This document shows, in pieces, positions 55,734 through 62,056 of a stretch of DNA of 64,000 bases (position 1 is its first letter; each line of letters opens with the position of its first letter). The translations under genes were made by a program, and so were the position numbers. The DNA comes from Candidatus Methanoperedens sp. (GTDB lineage Archaea; Halobacteriota; Methanosarcinia; Methanosarcinales; Methanoperedenaceae). Below the pieces are notes generated by a model that was not told the origin of the DNA, made no database searches, and saw only the letters and a list, made by a program, of their open reading frames with translations. The stretch is taken from the NCBI GenBank assembly GCA_026552955.1, contig JAPMTS010000010.1, positions 1 to 64,000 of the forward strand, written 5' to 3'.

Positions 55734-55742
55734 TTTATATAG
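55734..55742 (+). promoter_or_regulatory. TATA box of coaBC
   Basis: TTTATATAG lies about 20 bases before the GTG/ATG start at 55754-55759, a distance that suggests a leaderless or near-leaderless transcript. The rest of the 250-base gap before coaBC has no gene. Confidence 0.5.
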
Positions 55743-55756
55743 TATATAAGAAGGTG

Positions 55757-56956
55757 ATGGGAACCCACATAATTAGCACTTCAAAATCCCTTGAAGAAAA
55801 GACCATCGTTCTTGGGATCACAGGCAGCATTGCTGCGGTACGTTGCGTTGAGCTTGCAAGGGAATTAAGAAGGCACGGAGCTGATGTTCATGCCGTAATG
55901 ACCGATGCCGCGCGCAGGATAATTCATCCTGAAGCTATGCGCTACGCTACCGGCAATTCCGTGATAACCGAAATAACAGGGGATGTGGAACATGTGGATT
56001 TTTGCGGATTTGGGGGCAGGGCATCTTTGCTTTTGATCGCCCCGTGCACTGCAAATACTATAGGAAAAATAGCTCATGGTATCGATGACACACCTGTGGC
56101 GACTTTCGCTGCGACCGCTTTTGGTTCTGATATTCCTATAGTGATCGTCCCGGCAATGCATGAATCCATGTATGATCATCCCATTGTTATTGAAAATATT
56201 GGGAAACTTACAGGACTTGGAGTTGAGTTCGTAAATCCTCTAACCGAAGAAGGCGCCGCAAAAATTGCGGGAAATGAAGAAATAGTCCTGAGAGTGGAAA
56301 GAGCCACAGGAAAAAAGACACTTGCAGGAAAAAATATTCTCATAACAGGCGGCTCAACCGCTGAGGCCATTGACCCTATCAGGATATTGACGAACCGCGC
56401 CTCCGGAAAAACAGGGGTAGAGCTGGCACTTGCCGCATTCAGGAGAAGCGCCGAGGTAACTCTTGTTCACAGGGGCTGTATTGGAATACAGGGGATATGC
56501 GAGTTCTATGTAGAAAGCGCCGCAGATATGACTAAAACAGTCATCGAAGAGCTTGGAAAAGGATATGATCTGCTCATAAGCGCTGCTGCTATCTCTGATT
56601 TCACGGTTTCTCCATCAAAGGATAAAATTAAATCCGCAAAAGAGCTGACACTGAGATTGAAATCCGCCCCCAAACTTATAAAAGAAGCGCGCCGGAAATA
56701 TCCTGGCCTGAAGATCATTGGATATAAGGCTGAAACAGCTATACCTGAAGATGAACTTATAAAACGCGCCAGGAAGTCAATGGATTCATCCCGTCTATGC
56801 ATGGTAGTCGCAAACGATGTTTCATCGGGGGGGATGGGAACAGAAGAAAATAATGTTTATTTGATCGATGGTTCTGTTAAACCTGTTTCAGGTACAAAGC
56901 AGGAAATTGCGATAAAGATCATGGATAAAGTAGAAGAGATTTTGAGGGATAAATGA
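55757..56956 (+). CDS. coaBC: CoaBC, phosphopantothenoylcysteine synthesis
   Basis: 399 residues. The N-terminal flavin-dependent decarboxylase (CoaC, about 1-180) has LGITGSIAAVRCVEL, the active-site His in VEHVDF, APCTANTIGKIAHGI and PAMHESM. The C-terminal CTP-dependent ligase (CoaB) has NILITGGSTAEAIDPIR, NRASGKTG and ISAAAISDF. It converts 4'-phosphopantothenate and cysteine to 4'-phosphopantetheine for CoA. ATG 55757 is chosen over GTG 55754. A four-base overlap leads to the small unknown gene. Confidence 0.95.
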   Translation: MGTHIISTSKSLEEKTIVLGITGSIAAVRCVELARELRRHGADVHAVMTDAARRIIHPEAMRYATGNSVITEITGDVEHVDFCGFGGRASLLLIAPCTANTIGKIAHGIDDTPVATFAATAFGSDIPIVIVPAMHESMYDHPIVIENIGKLTGLGVEFVNPLTEEGAAKIAGNEEIVLRVERATGKKTLAGKNILITGGSTAEAIDPIRILTNRASGKTGVELALAAFRRSAEVTLVHRGCIGIQGICEFYVESAADMTKTVIEELGKGYDLLISAAAISDFTVSPSKDKIKSAKELTLRLKSAPKLIKEARRKYPGLKIIGYKAETAIPEDELIKRARKSMDSSRLCMVVANDVSSGGMGTEENNVYLIDGSVKPVSGTKQEIAIKIMDKVEEILRDK

Positions 56957-57237
56957 AAATCATCACTATCGATCCATGCTTTACAAAAGGCGATGAAGAC
57001 CTGTTCAGCGGCGAAGCTGAACTTGGCGCTATAAAAATAACCCGGCCTGCAATAGATAAACTTAAGGAACAATTTGACAGCGTGCAGGTGACACCCGATA
57101 ACGAAATGATAATACTTACTAATCCACCGGTTGAAAAAATAATAGTTTTCGATACCGGACGCGCGATAATAAGAAGGATCGCAAGTAAGGATCTTGCCAT
57201 AAGCAGGTTTGAGATGCTTGAAAAATTACTTGGATAA
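56953..57237 (+). CDS. Small conserved unknown after coaBC
   Basis: 94 residues, alpha/beta, with two similar strand-helix segments (AIKITRPAIDKLKEQF and KIIVFDTGRAIIRRI). No Cys or metal motif except one Cys near the start (IDPCFTKGD). ATGA overlap with coaBC shows it is translated from the same message. No function assigned. Confidence 0.7.
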   Translation: MKIITIDPCFTKGDEDLFSGEAELGAIKITRPAIDKLKEQFDSVQVTPDNEMIILTNPPVEKIIVFDTGRAIIRRIASKDLAISRFEMLEKLLG

Positions 57238-57241
57238 CATC

Positions 57242-57622
57242 ATGACTGAGGAATGCATTTTCTGCAAGATCATCAAAGGAGAAGTTCCTGCGAATATCGT
57301 ATATCAGGATGAGGACATGGTAGTATTCCACAATATCAAGCCCTCAGCGCCCATTCACGTCCTGATGATACCTGTTTTGCATATCGAAAGTGTCAATGCC
57401 CTTGAAGAGAAACACGGCTCTGTTATTTCGAAAATGATGATCAAAACAAAGGAAATTGCTCAATTACTGGGGATACGGCAAAGCGGCTACAAATTGATAA
57501 TAAATGTGGAAAAAGGCGCAGGGCAGGTAATCTTCCATCTCCATATTCATCTCATTGGAGGATGGAACGAACAGAAACAGTTCCTAGCAATGAATATCAA
57601 GAATAACACCTTAACCGTGTGA
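57242..57622 (+). CDS. HIT-family nucleotide hydrolase
   Basis: 126 residues from ATG 57242 (earlier in-frame start lies within the preceding gene). CIFCKIIKGEVPA at the N-terminus, VLMIPVLHI, and the histidine triad HLHIHL (about 99-104) with the catalytic middle His. HINT-like: hydrolyses adenosine phosphoramidates or AMP-lysine. Third gene of the coaBC operon. Confidence 0.93.
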   Translation: MTEECIFCKIIKGEVPANIVYQDEDMVVFHNIKPSAPIHVLMIPVLHIESVNALEEKHGSVISKMMIKTKEIAQLLGIRQSGYKLIINVEKGAGQVIFHLHIHLIGGWNEQKQFLAMNIKNNTLTV

Positions 57623-57689
57623 ATCCTGGCTATCGGTTAAGTTGCTATTCTTTGCTTTTTCTTATATCTGATACCAATAACTTGACACT

Positions 57690-57730
57690 CTCCACAGCTA
57701 AAGCCCGACTGAAGTCGGGAGCTTTCTTGC
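57690..57730. mobile_element. IS200/IS605-like hairpin remnant
   Basis: CCCGACT (57704-57710), GA, AGTCGGG (57713-57719): a perfect 7-bp foldback preceded by CTCTCCACAGCTAAAG. The core GACTGAAGTCGGGAG is shared with 23996-24010. No transposase is nearby. Because it lies between the convergent HIT and pyrE genes it could also work as a terminator. Confidence 0.4.
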
Positions 57731-57780
57731 CCCTTTGAACCAATTTCTTTAAAACCCTTATAATGTTTACTAAATAACAT

Positions 57781-58308
57781 TTATTCCATAAGCAGTTCAC
57801 TTACTTTTACAAGCGGTATGAGTTCCACACCTGCTTTCAAAAGAACGGAATGTGCACCTTCTTCTCGATCTACTACCACGATAACATGCTTAACAACCAG
57901 CCCCTCATTTCTTAATAATTCTATTGCTTTCAGAACAGAACCACCTGTCGTAGCAACATCTTCTACCATGAGTACCCTGCTGTTCCTGGTGAAATCCCCG
58001 ACTATCTGTCCCTTTGTTCCGTATTCCTTTGCTTCTTTCCTGATAATAATCAGCGGCAGATCCATTTCCAGAGATAAGGCCACAGCAATGGGGACGCCGC
58101 CAAGCGCGACACACCCTATATAATCAGCTTCAACCGAATACAGCTTTATCTTTTCAGAAATTTCCAGGGCTATCTGTTTTAAGATCCGTGGAGTTCCAAT
58201 GGCTTTCTTAATATCGATATAATAACTGCTCTTCTTTCCGGATGCAAGAGTAAAATCCCCGAACCTGATTGCTTTGCATTCTTTAAGGGAATCGGTAAGT
58301 GAAGTCAT
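57781..58308 (-). CDS. pyrE: Orotate phosphoribosyltransferase
   Basis: 175 residues from ATG 58308 (GGAG about 10 bases upstream; longer frames run into carS). Has the FGDFTLASGKKSSYYID N-terminal block and the PRPP loop VLMVEDVATTGGS (about 119-131). Makes OMP from orotate and PRPP. The start overlaps the carS stop, so it belongs to the dCMP deaminase-carS-pyrE operon. Confidence 0.95.
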   Translation of the reverse strand: MTSLTDSLKECKAIRFGDFTLASGKKSSYYIDIKKAIGTPRILKQIALEISEKIKLYSVEADYIGCVALGGVPIAVALSLEMDLPLIIIRKEAKEYGTKGQIVGDFTRNSRVLMVEDVATTGGSVLKAIELLRNEGLVVKHVIVVVDREEGAHSVLLKAGVELIPLVKVSELLME

Positions 58309-58859
58309 TACCAGGGCTCCTTTTTTAATCTGGCATAATATCCGATAATATTGGTCAACCTGTGTAAAAGCGGCGTGAAAAGCACAACGGTTGCCATTAT
58401 CCACGGCGACGCCAGAAAATTATCCGAAAACCATACAGGGTCAAAAGCGTATGTCAGGATCCAGGCGCCTGCTACAAAATCCAGCTGGTCTACAAGAGGG
58501 AATTTTGCGCCCCGTTCATACCCAAGCCTTCTCTTAAAAAAACTTTTTATCATATCTCCCAGGAGAGCGCCAAAAGACAGCGCAAATATGGATATCATAG
58601 TGAAAGTCCCAAGATATTGCAGTGAAGTTATTTGCATTTGTATGAGACCTGCAACTACACCGCATGCTGTACCTCCGATCAGCCCGTAAAATGTCTTGCC
58701 GTCGCCGAATATTCTTCTACCGTCCCACCAGTTCTTCTTGAAATCAATGGGTGTCCCGCCCCCAAAAACAACCGCTGTCGGATTTGCAAGGTAGGCGGGA
58801 AGCATCAACCATGAAGCTTTTATTATTAATCCCGCAATATTAGCGATTATCTCAAACAT
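58308..58859 (-). CDS. carS: CDP-archaeol synthase
   Basis: 183 residues, DUF46/CarS family, with four to five membrane helices and the conserved cytoplasmic signatures FGGGTPIDF, WWDGRRIFGDGKT and GALLGDMIKSFFKRR ... PLVDQLDF. Transfers CTP to unsaturated archaeol phosphate, a step specific to archaeal membrane lipids. One-base overlaps with both neighbours (TAATG). Confidence 0.95.
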   Translation of the reverse strand: MFEIIANIAGLIIKASWLMLPAYLANPTAVVFGGGTPIDFKKNWWDGRRIFGDGKTFYGLIGGTACGVVAGLIQMQITSLQYLGTFTMISIFALSFGALLGDMIKSFFKRRLGYERGAKFPLVDQLDFVAGAWILTYAFDPVWFSDNFLASPWIMATVVLFTPLLHRLTNIIGYYARLKKEPW

Positions 58860-59311
58860 TAGCCTCGCCCGGGGGAAAATTGTTCGACCATGACTCCTGC
58901 TTTGTCAAAAAAAACCAGGGATTCCTTATCAGGATATACGTTACCGAATACGACTTTTTCAATTCTTGAATTGATGAGCATCTTTGCACACAGGATACAC
59001 GGCTGGTGAGTGCAATAAACTGTTGCGTTCTCTATGCTGACACCATGAAGCGCTGCCTGGATAATGGCATTTTGCTCCGCGTGAACGGCTCGGCACAGTT
59101 CATGCCTTGTTCCTGATGCGATATTGTTTTGCTGCCTGATGCATCCGATATCCAGGCAATGTTCAAGGTTCCTCGGCGCGCCATTATAACCTGTGGAAAG
59201 TATCCTCTTGTCCTTTACTATCACTGCCCCGACCTGGTTCCGGAGGCAGGTTGAGCGTTTTGCAACTATGGTTGCTATTTCCATGAAATATTCATCCAGT
59301 GTAGGTCGCAT
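58859..59311 (-). CDS. dCMP deaminase-like protein
   Basis: 150 residues, cytidine/deoxycytidylate deaminase fold. Zinc ligands and catalytic Glu in [11 protein letters not shown], and the cysteine pair in [12 protein letters not shown]. Also [10 protein letters not shown] and an extra Cys region ([10 protein letters not shown]) typical of ComEB/dCMP deaminases. Predicted to make dUMP from dCMP. First gene of the operon with carS and pyrE. Confidence 0.9.
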   Translation of the reverse strand: MRPTLDEYFMEIATIVAKRSTCLRNQVGAVIVKDKRILSTGYNGAPRNLEHCLDIGCIRQQNNIASGTRHELCRAVHAEQNAIIQAALHGVSIENATVYCTHQPCILCAKMLINSRIEKVVFGNVYPDKESLVFFDKAGVMVEQFSPGRG

Positions 59312-59370
59312 CGGCGATTAATAACCACCAAACGATAAATATTTACTGCTTAGGGAATTAATTGTTTGAT

Positions 59371-60063
59371 ATGAAATCAATTGTTTTACTTTCATCAGGT
59401 CTTGATTCTACAGTTGCCTTCAAAAAAGCATATGACAAAAGCGATGAAATCCTGTGCGTGACGTTTGACTATGGGCAAAAAGCACGAGAAAAAGAGATCC
59501 TATTTTCGAAAACGATATGTGAGCGATATAATACCGGACACATTGTCATAGAACTTCCATGGTTCAGGACATTTCGTGGCGCTCTGACAGGAGGAAATGC
59601 TTTGCCTGAAATATCAGGAAATGAACTTGATACTATAGAAATCACGCAAAAATCGGCTGAAATGGTATGGGTGCCGGCGCGAAATGTTGTTTTTCTCTCG
59701 ATTGGTGCAGCCCTTGCCGAGAATTACAAATATGATACTATTGTCACGGGTTTTGATGCTGAAGAAGCTGCCACTTTTCCTGATAATACAACCGAATTTG
59801 TTGAACGATTCAATGAGATGCTCAAATTTGGGACTCTCACCAAAACATGTGTATGGGCCCCTTTGATCTCTATGAATAAATATGATATCATAAGGCGGGG
59901 CTATGAGATAGATGCTCCGTTTGAATGGTCATGGTCATGTTACGAGGGCACGGAAAAACCCTGTGGCATATGTGAATCATGTCTCAGGAGAAAACGTGCT
60001 TTTGAAATTGCATGCATAAAAGATCCGTTGCTTGAAAGACTGGGATCAATTCCCGCAGAATAA
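59371..60063 (+). CDS. queC: 7-cyano-7-deazaguanine synthase
   Basis: 230 residues from ATG 59371 (an in-frame TTG lies three codons upstream). The PP-loop SSGLDSTVAF near residue 8 binds ATP. The C-terminal zinc site is formed by SCYEGTEKPCGICESCLRRK. Makes preQ0, the precursor of archaeosine in tRNA. A TATA-like AAATATTTA lies about 35 bases upstream. QueD and QueE genes are not in the window. Confidence 0.95.
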   Translation: MKSIVLLSSGLDSTVAFKKAYDKSDEILCVTFDYGQKAREKEILFSKTICERYNTGHIVIELPWFRTFRGALTGGNALPEISGNELDTIEITQKSAEMVWVPARNVVFLSIGAALAENYKYDTIVTGFDAEEAATFPDNTTEFVERFNEMLKFGTLTKTCVWAPLISMNKYDIIRRGYEIDAPFEWSWSCYEGTEKPCGICESCLRRKRAFEIACIKDPLLERLGSIPAE

Positions 60064-60110
60064 ATGATAAGGATCTTTGTATCCACAGGGATTTGATCCA
60101 ACCCCTAAAA

Positions 60111-60539
60111 CTATTCCAATTCAAACTTGATGAGGCAGTCGCCCACTGTTCCAGGTTTATCCACACCTTTTGTTATTACATTTCTTCCGATTTTTTTTAC
60201 GGCTGCATACTTTGCCGCCTGTACTATGGGACAGGCTGTTGCTATACCTTCTTTCCTCAGGATCTCATTACCATGGCAGATGGCGCATCCTTTGATATTG
60301 AGCGTATATTTTTTTTCGTCGCAATTGATTTTCACATGTTTTGCAAATTCAAGTTCGTTCTTGAGATAGTTTTCAAAACTCTTGGCAAATTCATCGTTAC
60401 TTTTCAGGTTCCCTGCTTTATCCGCCCAGTTGTCGGCAAATATCGAACCCACTTTGGCATTTACTTTCTTGGCATCCTCACCAAGTGCTTTTATCACAGT
60501 ACTGTGATATTGTTTAAAGAAATTCAGGCTTGTTGTCAT
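60111..60539 (-). CDS. V4R-like Cys protein, unknown function
   Basis: 142 residues with strong Shine-Dalgarno GGAGGT. N-terminal helices are followed by a small alpha/beta part with GCAICHGNEILRK and ACPIVQAAKYAAVKK, and a last Cys in GDCLIKFELE. The Cys layout resembles V4R/4-vinyl-reductase-like domains of methanogen proteins that bind a small molecule or cluster. CAICH also matches a haem c motif, but no signal peptide is present, so covalent haem is unlikely. Encoded about 175 bases after a 48-aa Cys-rich protein on the same strand. Confidence 0.65.
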   Translation of the reverse strand: MTTSLNFFKQYHSTVIKALGEDAKKVNAKVGSIFADNWADKAGNLKSNDEFAKSFENYLKNELEFAKHVKINCDEKKYTLNIKGCAICHGNEILRKEGIATACPIVQAAKYAAVKKIGRNVITKGVDKPGTVGDCLIKFELE

Positions 60540-60715
60540 GTTACCTCCAATCTTGTGACTGTTTTGACAAAACTATACATAACCGTAATCCAATATAAAG
60601 ATTTTGCTTAAAAAAAATTAAAAAAATTACTTTTGAAACTGCATGATTCCCATTACCTGGAAAATTATGATATCGTGAAAAAGCTGATTTGCACGGAAAT
60701 ATCCGTGAAAATCCG

Positions 60716-60862
60716 CTAAAACCCATCTTTGGAATAAAACCGCATTCCAAAATGTTCACACTGGCCGGCTTCGCAAGCTTCTTCTTGCCGCCTGTCACAA
60801 TGCGAAAGCGTTAAGAGTCGTATTGCCATATCGTGTTTTTCGCAGTACGGTGAAACTATCAT
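60716..60862 (-). CDS. 48-aa Cys/His-rich small protein
   Basis: An ATG at 60862 preceded at six bases by AGGAGG, one of the strongest ribosome sites in the window. Encodes 48 residues: MIVSPYCEKHDMAIRLLTLS, then HCDRRQEEACEAGQCEHFG and MRFYSKDGF. Four Cys and three His in 32 residues suggest a zinc or Fe-S knuckle. Upstream lie two TATA-like AATATATAA copies (about 60921-60950). A 6-bp hairpin (60692-60707) follows the stop. No family recognised. It is probably related in function to the V4R-like protein downstream. Confidence 0.7.
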   Translation of the reverse strand: MIVSPYCEKHDMAIRLLTLSHCDRRQEEACEAGQCEHFGMRFYSKDGF

Positions 60863-61008
60863 TTTATTCCTCCTTTTATGTCAACAAATTTGGATTATTC
60901 GCCAACAATATGTAAATAAACCACATAATATATAATATTAAGCGTTTAATATATAATTCTAATAATTATCATTACCATACAATGATGATTGGAAAAAACC
61001 GATAGGCA

Positions 61009-61527
61009 TTACTGGCTTTTTCCGAATTTTTCCTTGTAAAAAAGTTGGTCCAATTCCTTCCTTTCTGATATCATTTTCTTATGAACAGGATTCCCCAGAG
61101 CAATTACACCCATTAATTCAAGAGAACCGGGAGCTCCAAGGATGTTATTGACAATTTCTTTGTTCTTAAGGATTTCACCGAGCCATACTCCCCCAAGCCC
61201 CATTGAATGAATCGTAAGGAGCATATTCTGGATGCATGCTCCTATCGACTGTACGTCTTTTACATAATTATACATATGATCCTTATCCAGAAAAACGACT
61301 ATCAGCACTGGTGCGATCTTAATGGTAGGCCCGTAATTGGTAAGCTTTAACAATTCGATTTTGGTACCAGGATTTCGCACTATAATAAAACGCCATGCCT
61401 GATTATTCAGACCTGATGGCGCCCAACGCCCTGCTTCCAGGATTTGAGTGATCACTTCATCACTCACATTTTCATCAGTAAATGCTCGAACACTCCGTCT
61501 GGATTTAATTGCTTCGATAGTATCCAT
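61009..61527 (-). CDS. Nitroreductase-family flavoprotein
   Basis: 172 residues from ATG 61527 (GGGTGA five bases upstream; an in-frame start at 61590 lies inside the preceding gene). The FMN-binding motif SRRSVRAF is at the N-terminus, then APSGLNNQAWRF, a central GLGGVWLGEIL and a C-terminal K.GKSQ end. A single-domain NAD(P)H- or F420-dependent nitroreductase/dehydrogenase; substrate unknown. It follows the CxxC protein gene by four bases and so belongs to its operon. Confidence 0.9.
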   Translation of the reverse strand: MDTIEAIKSRRSVRAFTDENVSDEVITQILEAGRWAPSGLNNQAWRFIIVRNPGTKIELLKLTNYGPTIKIAPVLIVVFLDKDHMYNYVKDVQSIGACIQNMLLTIHSMGLGGVWLGEILKNKEIVNNILGAPGSLELMGVIALGNPVHKKMISERKELDQLFYKEKFGKSQ

Positions 61528-61531
61528 TTTA

Positions 61532-61867
61532 TCACCCGTACATAATAGGATCAGGAGGCTGCATTTGAAGCATTGGGATAAGGTTTTCAAGCGAAATCGG
61601 GAATACTCCTGTAATTTCTTCCCGGCAAGAAGGACAATTCCGGGAAAAATTAAGTGGCGTTACCCGGATCGTTTCATCATAAATGGATTCGGAAATGAAT
61701 GGACTGATAGTTTGGATGGTCTGCCCTATTTCGAATTCTCCACCGGAAAGAAAATCATAATAGGTAATTTTCTCGGAAAATCCACATTTACATTTTAATT
61801 CGACCATATTTTTCAGAAATGTATTTCGCCTATTTTTTTGTAATAATGAAAAAATCATTTCTTTCAT
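61532..61867 (-). CDS. CpXC-like zinc-ribbon protein
   Basis: 111 residues if begun at ATG 61867, four bases after the stop of the 47-aa gene; in-frame starts upstream overlap that gene. ELKCKCGFSEKITYYDFLSG and NCPSCREEITGVFP form two cysteine pairs about 50 residues apart, as in CpXC or zinc-ribbon proteins. The Met/Pro-rich tail (MLQMQPPDPIMYG) is odd. Sits between the Cys-rich 47-aa protein and the nitroreductase, so it may help metal or electron handling. Start uncertain. Confidence 0.6.
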   Translation of the reverse strand: MKEMIFSLLQKNRRNTFLKNMVELKCKCGFSEKITYYDFLSGGEFEIGQTIQTISPFISESIYDETIRVTPLNFSRNCPSCREEITGVFPISLENLIPMLQMQPPDPIMYG

Positions 61868-61871
61868 TGAT

Positions 61872-62015
61872 TCATTTCCATTCATACATTTCGACATGTG
61901 GGGTCTCACAGCGCAGACAACTTCCACATATCACATTTACATTGAATTGTGGCGCCTTGCAATCCTGGCATGGTGTGCATTCCAAACAGTCTTTCTTACA
62001 CTGGCGTAATTCCAT
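61872..62015 (-). CDS. 47-aa Cys-rich small protein
   Basis: ATG 62015 opens a 47-codon frame: MELRQCKKDCLECTPCQDCK, then an ICGSCLRCETPHVEMYEWK end. Eight Cys in 31 residues, spaced C-x3-C-x2-C-x2-C-x2-C ... C-x2-C-x2-C, point to zinc or Fe-S binding. No Shine-Dalgarno is seen, but a TATA-like CTATTTTTAG lies about 27 bases upstream, so a leaderless message is plausible. It is followed directly by the CpXC-like and nitroreductase genes. No family recognised. Confidence 0.65.
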   Translation of the reverse strand: MELRQCKKDCLECTPCQDCKAPQFNVNVICGSCLRCETPHVEMYEWK

Positions 62016-62056
62016 GATAATATATTATTTGATAATACTAAAAATAGATTGTGGTC

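Noticed and set aside
60111-60539. CAICH as a c-type haem site
   Set aside because: No signal peptide or membrane helix, so the protein should stay in the cytoplasm where haem c is not attached.
60541-60798. 85-codon minus-strand frame overlapping the 48-aa Cys protein
   Set aside because: The overlapping 48-aa frame has the AGGAGG site and regular Cys/His spacing; this one has neither.
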